A stretch of 53,798 nucleotides of DNA from Pseudocoprococcus catus (GCF_019734885.1 NZ_JAAXCM010000045.1:1-53798), one strand, 5' to 3'. Positions 44,906 through 53,798 are shown, numbered from the stretch's first letter. Notes: generated by a model not told the origin, from the sequence alone. A program made the numbers and translations.

Positions 44906-45331
44906 CTTAAAACCTATGGTATAATTTCTCGGAAAACCGATACGATAATAAAATTCGTGTGCGTCGGTGCGATGGACGGCAGATGTCAGATTGACATAGC
45001 GTCCGTTGTGCCGGCGCACATAGTCTTCTACATACTGCATCAGCGCCTGCCCGTATCCCTGATGTCGGTAATTCTCATCAATCACCAGATTCTCCAGGGA
45101 ATAATAAAAACGGGCTTTGGCTGTCAGATCAAGACATTTGCTGAGGGTAATGGTGCCCGCCAGCTTGTCTTCATCATCAAAAATGCCCACCAGATGATAG
45201 TGGGGGTCATCCTTCACTTCTTCAAGGACGCGGATCATATCCTGGATGTCCGAGGTCCAGTCATCCTCCAGCTGACAGTAGAGACGGTGCAGGTCGGTGT
45301 AGTCTTTGGGGGTAATCTCGTGAATTTTCAT
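44885..45331 (-). CDS. GNAT-family N-acetyltransferase
   Basis: A 148-residue single-domain acetyltransferase. The acetyl-CoA site is in NLVIDENYRHQGYGQALMQY (R-x-x-G-x-G/A), and the C-terminal part has DAHEFYYRIGFPRNYTIGFK, typical of GNAT ends. The substrate is not evident. It lies 14 bases after the ImmA-like gene in the same direction, so it is probably the last gene of an XRE-ImmA-GNAT operon. The upstream ribosome site (AGAAAG) is weak, consistent with coupled translation. Confidence 0.82.
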   Translation of the reverse strand: MKIHEITPKDYTDLHRLYCQLEDDWTSDIQDMIRVLEEVKDDPHYHLVGIFDDEDKLAGTITLSKCLDLTAKARFYYSLENLVIDENYRHQGYGQALMQYVEDYVRRHNGRYVNLTSAVHRTDAHEFYYRIGFPRNYTIGFKKNVVDD

Positions 45332-45345
45332 TGTTTAAAATCTTT

Positions 45346-45840
45346 CTAAAAATGCTTCATAACCGATATATTCGGAATAAAGTAAATCGTATAGTTGTCA
45401 ACAAGCGTATAGACACCGTACTTACTTCTATAACAGGACAGGGCTTCTTCCAGGTAATCTTCAGGCACATCCAGATATTCGGCCATCTCATAGCGATTCT
45501 GGCAGTGATGCTCGAAAGCACGGATAATTTCGCGAAGTCCGATGAGGCGGTTATATCCCCACAGACGGGCGTCCAGTTCCTGCTGTCTGCTGCCTGCATC
45601 CTTCAAATCAGTGATGTCTCCGACGCTGGTAAAGTGATGCCCTATTTCTTCTGCAAGAATGGCCGTCTTCTCAGCGGTGGTCTTCAACTGTGAATCCAAT
45701 GCGATATGGTTATCTATGTAAAGACCATCCAGCCGCTTGGATGATGCTGTGTCGCCGTTCAGATCAATTGCTTCATGAACTGTGACATGTGCGTCATCTG
45801 CATCCTGCAATAATTGTTCATAAGTATTCAGATATATCAC
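45346..45840 (-). CDS. ImmA/IrrE-family metallopeptidase
   Basis: A 164-residue protein with the zinc motif in ILAEEIGHHFTSVGDI (H-E-x-x-H variant E-E-I-G-H-H) and a downstream acidic ligand region (QELDARLWGYNRLI). Such proteases cleave a partner XRE repressor, as in ImmA-ImmR of ICEBs1. The partner XRE gene lies immediately upstream with a 4-base overlap, so the pair is very likely one unit. It is transcribed away from Rhs toxin 2. Confidence 0.85.
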   Translation of the reverse strand: MIYLNTYEQLLQDADDAHVTVHEAIDLNGDTASSKRLDGLYIDNHIALDSQLKTTAEKTAILAEEIGHHFTSVGDITDLKDAGSRQQELDARLWGYNRLIGLREIIRAFEHHCQNRYEMAEYLDVPEDYLEEALSCYRSKYGVYTLVDNYTIYFIPNISVMKHF

Positions 45841-46172
45841 TTCCTTTGGTCTTCAAACTTGATAAAAGCAGCGAAAGACTTAATCTTCTCAAGCTGTTCA
45901 GGTGTAAATTCATCTCCGTCAAAATGGGCGGCGATGGTGGTCGGTTTCTCAGGGGCATAGCCAAAGGTACCCAGGACATCCTTTACCCCGTAAGCCTGAC
46001 ACATGACTAAAAGTGCATCAGGATTGGGCTGGCTGTTGCCGTTCTCCCAGCTGTAAATTGTCTTCTCAGAGGCTTTGAAGCCGTTGGAGGTTAATAACTC
46101 TGACATCTCCCGTACGGACTTCCCGGCTGCAATTCTGCATTTCCTTAAGGTTTCACCAACAGTGCTTTTCAT
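45837..46172 (-). CDS. XRE-family transcriptional regulator
   Basis: A 111-residue DNA-binding protein. The helix-turn-helix is in residues about 8-62 (LRKCRIAAGKSVREMSELLT then EKTIYSWENGNSQPNPDALL), followed by a short C-terminal region (EFTPEQLEKIKSFAAFIKF) that could meet the protease. A GGAGA site precedes the start. It is paired with the ImmA-like protease and reads divergently from Rhs toxin 2, with promoters 30 bases apart, so it is well placed to control the toxin operon and itself. Confidence 0.88.
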   Translation of the reverse strand: MKSTVGETLRKCRIAAGKSVREMSELLTSNGFKASEKTIYSWENGNSQPNPDALLVMCQAYGVKDVLGTFGYAPEKPTTIAAHFDGDEFTPEQLEKIKSFAAFIKFEDQRK

Positions 46173-46294
46173 TGAAAAAATCTCCTTCTGTAACCGTTAA
46201 TATTCTTGCAAAACATAACTATCCGCATAAAGATGATAATCGGCAAAATCATCTTGGATACTCAGATGTTTGCGGGTCTGGTTTTTCTGAGATA

Positions 46295-46323
46295 ATTATA
46301 CCATTTTTCAATCATTCCGTCAA
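46295..46323 (-). promoter_or_regulatory. Promoter of the XRE-ImmA-GNAT operon
   Basis: Reverse strand: TTGACG (46323-46318), 17-base spacer, TATAAT (46300-46295). Strong match. Confidence 0.8.
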
Positions 46324-46352
46324 CGCAATCTTAAAAAAATAGAAAATAGCTA

Positions 46353-46381
46353 TTGACATTCCGAGAAAAGGGGAATATAAT
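46353..46381 (+). promoter_or_regulatory. Consensus promoter of Rhs island 2
   Basis: Exact TTGACA (46353-46358), 17-base spacer, exact TATAAT (46376-46381). Such a perfect promoter usually needs repression. It lies 30 bases from the divergent XRE promoter. Confidence 0.85.
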
Positions 46382-46387
46382 AACCTC

Positions 46388-46617
46388 AACATCACGGAAA
46401 CAGAGAAAATAAAGAGATGAATTCTGTTTATTAGAGAACCACCTTGAAACGGGTATCTTAGAATAAGAGAACACTGGATGCTGAGTGAATTTCTGAAAAT
46501 TCGGGAATACAGCCGGTGCATGAACTGGGAATACCGTGATGGCAGCGCAAATATCCGGAGCTTTGCATGACACGATCAACTGTAATAAATAAAGACAAAA
46601 GACAAGGAGAATGAACA
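46388..46617 (+). promoter_or_regulatory. Conserved structured 5' leader of Rhs toxin 2
   Basis: Same plan as the leader of toxin 1: ATCACGG (46391-46397) at the transcript's 5' end, complementary CCGTGAT (46534-46540), then hairpin GCAAA (46547-46551) / TTTGC (46562-46566) around TATCCGGAGC. The word CTGAAAATTCGGGAATACAG is shared; the first half of the leader is not. A 30-codon frame (46478-46570, MLSEFLKIREYS...) crosses the conserved part without a good ribosome site; its partial match in leader 1 (FLKIREYS) is broken by a frame difference, so an RNA role fits better, but a leader peptide cannot be excluded. Confidence 0.55.
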
Positions 46618-49600
46618 ATGAGTCAAGAGTTAATAAACAGTACAGAGATGAGAGAAGATGTGACAAAGAGAACGGCCTGCATGAAGGTGTTTGAACATGC
46701 GGACCACAGTTTTACGGCGGCGATCTACGGCACACCGGTGCATTACATGAAGGACGGCCGCTGGGAGGAGATCGACAACCGCCTGGAGGCGGCGGAGGAC
46801 GAGCCGCCCTCCGATGAGGATGAGATTGAAAGTGAAGAAAGCACTGCCATGCAGGCAGCAGACAGTGGGGATGAAGGCACAGGTGTGAAGGTCCATGCCC
46901 TTGATCCGGCGGCTGACGGTGAAAGTGCGGGTGAGGATACCGGCAGCGGCGATGTGGCGAATATCGCAGGCAGCTTCCGTGTCCGCCTGTCCAACAAGGT
47001 GAAGAAGAAAAACATGGTCCGCCTGGGCGAGGGGGATACAAAGCTCACATGGGGCTTCGTGGATGCCCGTTCCGTGAAACGGCAGATCCTGAAATCAGCA
47101 GATGATGCTATGAATGCTCATGCCGGGAATGCCGACCCGACAGCCGCGTATGCGGTGCTGAACCTGGAGAGCCGCGTTCTCTACCCTGAAGCCTTTGAGG
47201 GTGTGGATATCCGATATACCATCGGCCCGGACAGGCTGAAGGAGGATCTGGTGCTGAAGCATGCAGAAGCAGTGAAGTCTTTTACCTGGCGATATGCCCC
47301 CGGAGAACTGAGAGCCAGACAGGATGGCGCAGATGTTGTATTTGAAGATGCTGAAGGCATGGAAGCCTACAGACTGTCTGCACCATATATGGAGGATGCG
47401 GCGGGCAGTATAAGTCGTGGCCTGACACTGACCCTCACCGATGACGGCGGGAAGAAGAACAAGGAAGCTTATGTAAGGCTGGAAGCAGACGGCGAATGGC
47501 TTGGAGCGGAAGACAGAGCCTATCCGGTGACGATCGACCCGGTGGTCTCCACCCCTGTGGACAGGGACAAGATCAGGGACTGCCATGTCTCCTCCTATTA
47601 CCACGGGGATAACTTTTATAACAGCCATTTGCTGAAGACAGGCCGTGTGGACGGCTCTACCCTGAGAAGCTACATGAAGTTCGAGCTGCCCTATATCAAC
47701 CGTGCGGACCAGATGATCACATCCGCATGGTTCTGGCTGACAAAATATGCCGGCAGCGGCAGTGCCGCCAGATATATCGATGTGCACAAGGTGACAGGCA
47801 GCTGGGACCACAAGACACTGACATGGGACAACAGACCGGGGTATGATGGACAGGTCATCGACTATGCCGTCTACCAGACAGATGAGGCAGACCAACAGGG
47901 CTTTGACATCACAAACCTGGTGAAGGACTGGTACATGAACGGGAAGAACTATGGGCTGATGGTGAAGGACCATACGGAGACGGGGCATTATACGGAGTAT
48001 GCATCAGCAGACATCCATGAGGATTTTGCCAGCCTCCGCCCGCATATCCTGATCCAGTATGTGAACTATTCGGGCCTGGAGGGCTTCTGGACTTACCACA
48101 GCCAGTCCGCGGGCCGTGCAGGCACCATCCATATCAATGACTATACAGGCAACCTGATCCTGGAGCATGAGACCTTCAGCCTGGGCGGCAGCCGCCTGCC
48201 GGTGGGCCTGTCCCATGTGTACAACAGCAGTGAGGCGGGCGGGAAGGACCTGGGCTACGGCAGGGGCTTCAGGCTGGACTGCCACCAGACCATCGCCCGC
48301 CGTGAGATCGGGGACACCGTGTACTATGCCCATACGGAAGGTGACGGGACCGTCCATTACTTTGCAAAGGATGACAAGGGGGAATGGAAGGACGAGCTGG
48401 GGCTCGGACAGAAGCTCACCTTTGCCGAGGGGGACAGTGAGGCGAGATATACCATCACGGACAAGTCCGGGACAAAGCTGTGCTTTGCAGAGAAGACAGG
48501 GCTGCTGACAAAGATCACGGATGCCAATAACAATACACAGCGCATCACATGGTCCGGAGGGAAGGTGACAAAGGTCACGGACCCCACATCCCGTGCAGTG
48601 GCCCTGGTCTATGACAGCAGCGGCCATCTGGTGACGGTGAAGACACCGTCAGGGCAGGAGAAGAGGTTTGCCTATGACAGCAGCGGGCACCTGACAGGGA
48701 TCACGGATGAAGACGGGGCACAGAGCACCTATACTTATGACGGGAACCATATGCTCAAGGGCATCACGGATCCGTACGGTTACCACCTTTATGTGAACTG
48801 GGTGCGCCCGGAGGCCTACGGGGCATGGCGTGTATCGGCGGTGCTTGAGAAGGCCGGGGGCGAAGAGGGGATGCGCCTGGGACTGGATTACGGCTATAAC
48901 CGGACGAAGTTCACAGATGAGAAGGGGCGTTCCCAGTATTACCTCTTTGACAACAGCGGGCATACGGTGAGCGTGCGTGATGACAACGGCTATGGTGCCG
49001 CCTGGGAGTTTGCCAGCCGGAAGGTGAGCCGGCTGAGTGCGGCCTCGGACCTGCAGTTCACCCCGGTGCAGAGGCTGAAGGGGACCTTTGACGGACTGAG
49101 GGGCTGGAACGGCTACGGCAGCAGCAGTGCGGTGAAGGTGGATGAGGAAACAGATGATGATATCGTCTTTGTCAACAAAAAGTGTATCCGGTTCACCAGC
49201 AGCGATGCCTCCGCCTACGGCACGGTGGTGCAGACGGTGATGCTGCCGGCGGGAAGGACCTATGTTTTCTCGGTGTACGGCAGGGCAGCGGTGACGGGGC
49301 TCGGGGAGAAACCATCCTTCTGGCTGCAGGCACAGAAGGAGGACCAGACGGAGATCGCCCGCTATACTGAGAATATAAGGGGCAACCGTGGATGGAAGCG
49401 GATGCAGCTGGTGTTTAAGATCCCGTCCGGCAGCACACCGGTGAAGACAAGGATCGTGGTGCGGGCCGTGGACATGAAGGGCACCATGTGGCTGGACGGG
49501 TTCCAGCTGGAAGAAGGGGAGGCGGCAAGCCGCTTCAACCTGCTGACCAACGTGGACTTTTCAAACGGGCTTGACGGGTTTGTGAAGGCCGGGAATTCTG

Positions 49601-52600
49601 GTGACCTTGACAGGGTGGTGACGCTGTCAGTGGATTCAGGAATGTACCCGCCGGCAAAGAGCGGCCTTGGAAGGAACGTGTTCATGGCGGTGGGCGGTCC
49701 GTCGGAGAACAAGCGCCTGGTGTATGAGTTAGATATCTCCGGGAATGCGGGGGACTGCTACATGGCCAGTGCCTGGGGGCGCGGGCAGAGCGTGCCGAGG
49801 ACAGTGCCGGATACGGACAAAGACAGGAAGGACCGCCATTTCGGCCTGTGCATCAACTTCTATGACGGGGAAGCAGCGGCGGCAGGGAAGAACGGGAACA
49901 ACTACCAGTACCTGGAATTCGGTGCGGACACGGACAGCTGGCAGTACTTAAACGGCGCCGCAGTGGCGAAGCAGAAGTATACGAAGATCCAGGTGATGTA
50001 CCTGTACAACAGGAACGCCAACAGGGCGTACTTCACAGGCTTGTCCTTCTTCAAGGAGAGATATGGCAATACCTTCGTTTATGATGATGAGGGCAACATC
50101 GTCAGGGCCACGGACAAGGCGAAGAAAACCAGCAGCTTCGAGTATGACAGCAGCAACAACATGAAAAAGCTCATCGATGCGAAGGGGAATGCCTTCAAGT
50201 ATGACTATGACAGCAGACATAACGTCACAAAGGCCAAATCAGACGCCAACATGTGCTATACCTTCGAGTATGATACCCATGGCAACCCGCTGACGGCACG
50301 TACCGTAAACCCTTCTGCAGAAACCGATGCGAAGAAAGCCATGACATCCAAAGCCACTTACACCACAGGGACAGCCGCAGGGCAGTACATGGCCACCCAG
50401 ACAGCACCGGAAGGGACAAAGAGCAGCTATGACTGGGATGCGAACAAGGGGCTCTTAAAGAGTGTGAGCGTCGGGGGCAGACAGACGGCGTACAGCTATG
50501 ACAGTGTCGGGCGTCTGACAAAAGTCAGCGGCAAAGCCCAGGTGGGCGGTGTGGAAACACAGATCCAGGTGCAGTACGGTTATGAGAAAGACCGTCTGAC
50601 CAAGATCACCCATAACGGCTTTGACTATACCTTTGCCTATGACGGATTCGGCAACAGAAAGAGTGTGAAGATCGCCGGGACGGAAGCGGTCAGCCATACA
50701 TACGGTGACAGGAACGGTCAGCTGTTAAAGAGCACCTATGCCAACGGCTGGGAAGTCACATACACCTATGATAACCTTGACCGTGTGACAGAAGTGAAAG
50801 CTGCAAAAAATGGCACAAGTTATACCATCGGAAGGTATATCTATGACAAACTTGGAAGGGTGGCTCGTTTTGTGGACGGACAGGTACCCGGAAAATCCTG
50901 TACTTATGGCTATGACCTGACGGACAGACTGTGTGAAGCGGTCTTTGATGACGGCACGGCCTACACCTATACCTATGATGCCAATGACTGCCTGGTGAAG
51001 GAGCACCACACCCTACCAGGAGGCAGCAGGGATGTCATAAGAGCCTACGATAAGGACAGCCGGGAGACTTCTGTTACCTGCGGTAGCGCGAAAGTAGAGA
51101 AAGCTTTTGATGAACTGGGCCGTCTGTCCACGATCAAGAGGAACGGCGGAAAGCACACAACGACCTATACCTATGAAACAGCTTCTGACGGCGGACAGAC
51201 AGGCCGTGTGAAAACGGTCAAAAATGGCAGCCATTCAGAAAACTATACCTATGATATATGGGGCAATGTGACAAAGGTCACAGAAAACAGCAGCCAGACA
51301 GGAAAGGCTTATGCCTATGATGCCCAGGGACAGCTGATCCGTGAATACGACCCTGATAAAAAGGTATGGCTTGGCTATAAATATGATGCAGGCGGCAACC
51401 TGACAGAAGTGCGCAGTTATCCGGCAGCAGAAGGCGGCAGTCCGGAAGGAGAAGGCACCGTCATAAAGAAATTTGCTTATGGCACTGCATGGAAGGACCA
51501 GCTGGCAGCTATGACCGTGGAGGGGACAACACGAAAATTTACCTATGATGCCAACGGTAACCTGCTGAGTGATGGAAAGTATACTTACAGCTGGACAAAG
51601 GGAAGTATGCTTGCCAAGGTAACAGGAGATGGCCTGGAAGCAACCTATACTTATGATGCATCCGGCATCCGAACATCTAAGACAGTGAACGGCGTGAAAA
51701 CGGAATACCTGACAGCAGGCGGCAGCATCCTGGCAGAGAAGAAGAACGGCGTATGGCAGCATTATCTGTATGACGGCAGCGGTCAGCTGACAGCTATCCG
51801 TTATAAGGGCGCGGATTACTATTATGTACGTAACGGCCTGATGACGATCATGGGACTGGTTGACGCCAACGGCACGGCTGTAGTAAACTATTTTTATGAC
51901 AGTTGGGGCAGGATGCTTAATATTACAGGTAGTCTGGCAGCAAGTCTTGGTAAGGACAACCCGTACAGATTTAAGGGGTACTACTATGATGATGAGACGA
52001 GAATGTACTATCTGAAGAGCCGTTATTATCAGCCGGAGATCTGCAGGTTTATCAGTGCGGATACCATAGAGGTACTGGATTGTCAGGGAGATTTAAATGA
52101 TAAAAATCTTTATGCTTATTGTGATAACAATCCGGTTATGCGAGTGGATACAGGCGGACAAATCTGGATTACTCTAGGAATAATGGCAGCAGGCGGCGGA
52201 ATAGGCATGGTAATTGGTGCGGCCAGCTCTGCGATAACACAGTATATGTTCAATGGAGAAATCAATTGGAAATCTGTGGGGGTTGCAGCAGTAGGCGGTT
52301 TCGTCAGTGGCGCAGTGGCAGCAAGCCCGTTAGGTTTGACGGGGCAGATTGGAGTTGGAGCAGCAGTTGGAGCAGTATCGTATGTTGCAGATTGTAAGGT
52401 GAATGGCAGTGCTTTAAAAGTGGACGAACTGGCAGTTTCAGCGGCGGCTGGTGTAGTTTCAGGAGGGATTGGCGGTTCAGGAGCAAATCAGTATAAAGCA
52501 TTGTCTAACACGATAAAGACTGCTTCAAAGACGACAGCGCGATTTACAAGACTGATAAGCACGAAAGGAAGTGCTAGTCTTGCAGCTAAAAGAATTGCGG

Positions 52601-52743
52601 AAGCAAAAATGTGGAGAGATACCGTGTTGAAAGGAACAACCTGGATTAGCAGTATAAAATTTGCTGCTGGAACGGGAACTTCCAATGTGATTGCTCAGCT
52701 ATGGACAAAAGCAAAGAATAAAGTAAGAAGCTGGTTCAAATAA
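46618..52743 (+). CDS. Giant DNRLRE/Rhs-repeat polymorphic toxin 2
   Basis: A 2041-residue relative of toxin 1. N-terminal region (VFEHADHSFTAAIYGTPVHY, DNRLEAA) with an extra acidic insertion (about residues 60-115); DNRLRE-type domain at about 318-480 (DNRPGYDG); YD repeats; a carbohydrate-binding-like domain near 870-970; many further YD repeats; the Rhs core RFKGYYYDDETRMYYLKSRY near 1784; and a tip of ~190 residues with Gly/Ala-rich hydrophobic segments (GIMAAGGGIGMVIGAASSAI) and a basic end (LWTKAKNKVRSWFK). It lacks the SH3 repeats of toxin 1. No signal peptide is visible. AAGGAGAATGAACA precedes the start. The tip's activity is not recognised. Confidence 0.85.
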   Translation: MSQELINSTEMREDVTKRTACMKVFEHADHSFTAAIYGTPVHYMKDGRWEEIDNRLEAAEDEPPSDEDEIESEESTAMQAADSGDEGTGVKVHALDPAADGESAGEDTGSGDVANIAGSFRVRLSNKVKKKNMVRLGEGDTKLTWGFVDARSVKRQILKSADDAMNAHAGNADPTAAYAVLNLESRVLYPEAFEGVDIRYTIGPDRLKEDLVLKHAEAVKSFTWRYAPGELRARQDGADVVFEDAEGMEAYRLSAPYMEDAAGSISRGLTLTLTDDGGKKNKEAYVRLEADGEWLGAEDRAYPVTIDPVVSTPVDRDKIRDCHVSSYYHGDNFYNSHLLKTGRVDGSTLRSYMKFELPYINRADQMITSAWFWLTKYAGSGSAARYIDVHKVTGSWDHKTLTWDNRPGYDGQVIDYAVYQTDEADQQGFDITNLVKDWYMNGKNYGLMVKDHTETGHYTEYASADIHEDFASLRPHILIQYVNYSGLEGFWTYHSQSAGRAGTIHINDYTGNLILEHETFSLGGSRLPVGLSHVYNSSEAGGKDLGYGRGFRLDCHQTIARREIGDTVYYAHTEGDGTVHYFAKDDKGEWKDELGLGQKLTFAEGDSEARYTITDKSGTKLCFAEKTGLLTKITDANNNTQRITWSGGKVTKVTDPTSRAVALVYDSSGHLVTVKTPSGQEKRFAYDSSGHLTGITDEDGAQSTYTYDGNHMLKGITDPYGYHLYVNWVRPEAYGAWRVSAVLEKAGGEEGMRLGLDYGYNRTKFTDEKGRSQYYLFDNSGHTVSVRDDNGYGAAWEFASRKVSRLSAASDLQFTPVQRLKGTFDGLRGWNGYGSSSAVKVDEETDDDIVFVNKKCIRFTSSDASAYGTVVQTVMLPAGRTYVFSVYGRAAVTGLGEKPSFWLQAQKEDQTEIARYTENIRGNRGWKRMQLVFKIPSGSTPVKTRIVVRAVDMKGTMWLDGFQLEEGEAASRFNLLTNVDFSNGLDGFVKAGNSGDLDRVVTLSVDSGMYPPAKSGLGRNVFMAVGGPSENKRLVYELDISGNAGDCYMASAWGRGQSVPRTVPDTDKDRKDRHFGLCINFYDGEAAAAGKNGNNYQYLEFGADTDSWQYLNGAAVAKQKYTKIQVMYLYNRNANRAYFTGLSFFKERYGNTFVYDDEGNIVRATDKAKKTSSFEYDSSNNMKKLIDAKGNAFKYDYDSRHNVTKAKSDANMCYTFEYDTHGNPLTARTVNPSAETDAKKAMTSKATYTTGTAAGQYMATQTAPEGTKSSYDWDANKGLLKSVSVGGRQTAYSYDSVGRLTKVSGKAQVGGVETQIQVQYGYEKDRLTKITHNGFDYTFAYDGFGNRKSVKIAGTEAVSHTYGDRNGQLLKSTYANGWEVTYTYDNLDRVTEVKAAKNGTSYTIGRYIYDKLGRVARFVDGQVPGKSCTYGYDLTDRLCEAVFDDGTAYTYTYDANDCLVKEHHTLPGGSRDVIRAYDKDSRETSVTCGSAKVEKAFDELGRLSTIKRNGGKHTTTYTYETASDGGQTGRVKTVKNGSHSENYTYDIWGNVTKVTENSSQTGKAYAYDAQGQLIREYDPDKKVWLGYKYDAGGNLTEVRSYPAAEGGSPEGEGTVIKKFAYGTAWKDQLAAMTVEGTTRKFTYDANGNLLSDGKYTYSWTKGSMLAKVTGDGLEATYTYDASGIRTSKTVNGVKTEYLTAGGSILAEKKNGVWQHYLYDGSGQLTAIRYKGADYYYVRNGLMTIMGLVDANGTAVVNYFYDSWGRMLNITGSLAASLGKDNPYRFKGYYYDDETRMYYLKSRYYQPEICRFISADTIEVLDCQGDLNDKNLYAYCDNNPVMRVDTGGQIWITLGIMAAGGGIGMVIGAASSAITQYMFNGEINWKSVGVAAVGGFVSGAVAASPLGLTGQIGVGAAVGAVSYVADCKVNGSALKVDELAVSAAAGVVSGGIGGSGANQYKALSNTIKTASKTTARFTRLISTKGSASLAAKRIAEAKMWRDTVLKGTTWISSIKFAAGTGTSNVIAQLWTKAKNKVRSWFK

Positions 52744-52778
52744 GATATGTTTTTTGGACATATGAAAAAGTAGAAAAT

Positions 52779-52818
52779 GTCACCTATGTTGAAATGAAAT
52801 AAAAGAGACATAGGTGAC
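52779..52818 (+). terminator. Hairpin between toxin 2 and its immunity gene
   Basis: An exact 11-bp stem GTCACCTATGT / ACATAGGTGAC with an 18-base loop. No T run follows, so partial termination or mRNA protection is more likely than full termination. Confidence 0.5.
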
Positions 52819-52867
52819 GTAGAGTAGATGTATTGGGTAGATATAGTAGAGACAATAAGGAGTAGAA

Positions 52868-53242
52868 ATGATAAAAGCAATGGCACGAGTTATTCTTTGG
52901 TTTGCAATATTATCTTTTATGGGATGGTATGCAAATTCATTATCCATTAGGCGGATAATAAAAAAAGTAGGTATTCGGATAAAATTTTATCCGGCTCATT
53001 ATATCATGCCAAGCAGAAAGATGAGGAAGATATTTAAGCTGGATAAAAAAGAAATACCGAAGTGGATGTATTTTTCACTTTATCTATCATTTGTTTATAT
53101 CATATTGTTTCTCATTTTTGTGTTATATGTTCTGATAGATGATGAATTAACAATATTACAAGTATTTCTGTATGGATATGGAATCTTAATAGTTGCAAAT
53201 ATCATATATATGGCGATTTTTGCTTTCCTGTATGATATCTGA
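52868..53242 (+). CDS. Three-helix membrane immunity candidate 3
   Basis: A 124-residue protein placed right after toxin 2, behind AAGGAG. It has a first helix (MARVILWFAILSFMGWYA), a basic loop (IRRIIKKVGIRIKFYPAHYI), and two further helices (YFSLYLSFVYIILFLIFVLY; YGILIVANIIYMAIFAFL). It is AT-rich like the tip. It has no enzymatic motif and no similarity I can see to immunity candidates 1 and 2 beyond being in the membrane. The immunity assignment rests on position. Confidence 0.6.
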   Translation: MIKAMARVILWFAILSFMGWYANSLSIRRIIKKVGIRIKFYPAHYIMPSRKMRKIFKLDKKEIPKWMYFSLYLSFVYIILFLIFVLYVLIDDELTILQVFLYGYGILIVANIIYMAIFAFLYDI

Positions 53243-53306
53243 TTCTTGTAATTATATTTATAAATGGACCGTAGGGGCTGTTAGAGGTTGGATAATGTTA
53301 GAATAG

Positions 53307-53567
53307 CATGGCAGGGACAACCTGTACAGATTTAAGGGAGTAAGAGGCTGGGCTTATACAGTTACTAAAAAGGTTTCTGAAAAAATCAAAAAATCGAAAG
53401 ATGGGAAGCAAAACATAAGAGATTCAGGGTTGGTAAATTTATCTAATAAGGAAGTATCTAGAAGAGCAAGGGATAAGTCATTATCTCCGAAAGAAAGGCA
53501 GCGTTATAAAACAGAAGAAAAGGCTAGGGAGTTACGCAATAAACAAAAAAGAAAAAGTCATTATTAA
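53307..53567 (+). pseudogene. Orphan Rhs toxin tip fused to a shrunken core remnant
   Basis: The frame opens after a TAG at 53304-53306 and has no start. It begins with DNLYRFKG, a piece of the Rhs core; just before it, AGCATGGCAGGGAC matches the core DNA of the orphan cassette at 25923, with about 13 bases lost between. The rest is a short, very basic tip with DSGLVNLSNKEVSRRARDKS and ERQRYKTEEKAREL then RNKQKRKSHY. I have seen this type of ending in polymorphic toxins but cannot name its activity. It is a silent tip reservoir like the one in island 1. Confidence 0.65.
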
Positions 53568-53583
53568 AAGGTGAAATTTAAAA

Positions 53584-53798
53584 ATGAGATTTAAAAATGT
53601 TAGAGAAAAGATAACGTTTATTGATAGTTTGGAAAATATGGATAATGAATCGGTAAAAAAATATATAAGTATTCTTTCAATGCTTGCAAATGACAAAAAT
53701 ATAGATGTCAAGTTAACATTGGCAAGACAATTGGTACTTTTTGATAGCGATGAAATAGAAGAAATTTTATATGGAATGCTGTTTGATCAAAATAGACT
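53584..53798 (+). CDS. Putative immunity protein 4 (partial, runs off the window)
   Basis: ATG 53584, 17 bases after the orphan tip and behind AAAGGTG. The visible 71 residues (MRFKNVREKITFIDSLENMD...) are helical and acidic, with no membrane helix, in contrast to the other three candidates. An acidic soluble partner fits a basic toxin tip. The 3' end is outside the window. Confidence 0.5.
   Translation, partial: MRFKNVREKITFIDSLENMDNESVKKYISILSMLANDKNIDVKLTLARQLVLFDSDEIEEILYGMLFDQNR

Noticed and set aside
47095-48627. Two long reverse-strand open frames opposite Rhs toxin 2
   Set aside because: GC-rich, repeat-coding DNA lacks stops on the other strand; the translations are Cys/His-rich and resemble no protein.

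Overview
The window looks like chromosome from a Gram-positive gut anaerobe of the Clostridia, most likely family Lachnospiraceae. The evidence is strong AGGAGG ribosome-binding sites, TTGACA/TATAAT promoters, intrinsic terminators with long T runs, small clostridial families (DUF1540, DUF4340, TPM, DUF2804), TTG/GTG starts, and very large DNRLRE/Rhs proteins of a type I associate with Lachnospiraceae. No rRNA, tRNA, transposase or CRISPR array was found.

Layout. 1-16.3 kb is mostly housekeeping: two degraded gene ends, moeA, ftsH (reverse), a heterodimeric ABC exporter, an LCP cell-wall ligase, a DEDDh exonuclease, an integrase-like protein and a D,D-carboxypeptidase (both reverse), a hotdog thioesterase, and an ilvB-ilvN-trmB operon. 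16.3-17.2 kb holds a 200-bp palindromic element, a tiny gene and a promoter with a long leader. 17.2-28.9 kb is a polymorphic-toxin island: a 2252-residue Rhs toxin, a membrane immunity candidate, an orphan start-less Rhs C-terminal cassette with its own membrane immunity candidate between two ~70-bp repeats, then a holin and an amidase. 29-32.6 kb is mixed (148-bp repeat, DUF1540, DUF2804, a MraZ-like protein, a broken AAA ATPase gene). 32.9-37.7 kb is a dlt-like cluster (adenylating enzyme, carrier protein, MBOAT, SGNH/DltD-like protein) interrupted by a second palindromic element. 37.9-42.8 kb encodes a Gld-type ABC system. 42.9-46.2 kb has a zinc-ribbon/TPM pair, then a reverse XRE-ImmA-GNAT group. 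46.2-53.8 kb is a second Rhs island with the same promoter and leader design, running off the window end.

How parts work together. Neither large Rhs protein has a visible signal peptide. The first island ends in a holin and a peptidoglycan amidase whose reading frames overlap, so a lysis-cassette (type 10-like) release route is a reasonable hypothesis. Both islands start with 17-bp-spaced promoters and leaders whose extreme 5' end can pair with a segment about 140 nt downstream. The second island's promoter lies back to back with that of an XRE/ImmA pair, a likely regulator. Toxin tips and immunity candidates are AT-rich beside GC-rich Rhs cores, as expected for tip exchange.

The least explained non-coding features are the two palindromic elements at 16308-16507 and 34491-34685, whose helices differ by compensating changes while their loops are conserved, and the two 148-bp repeats at 29082 and 32653, each placed just after a terminator hairpin.
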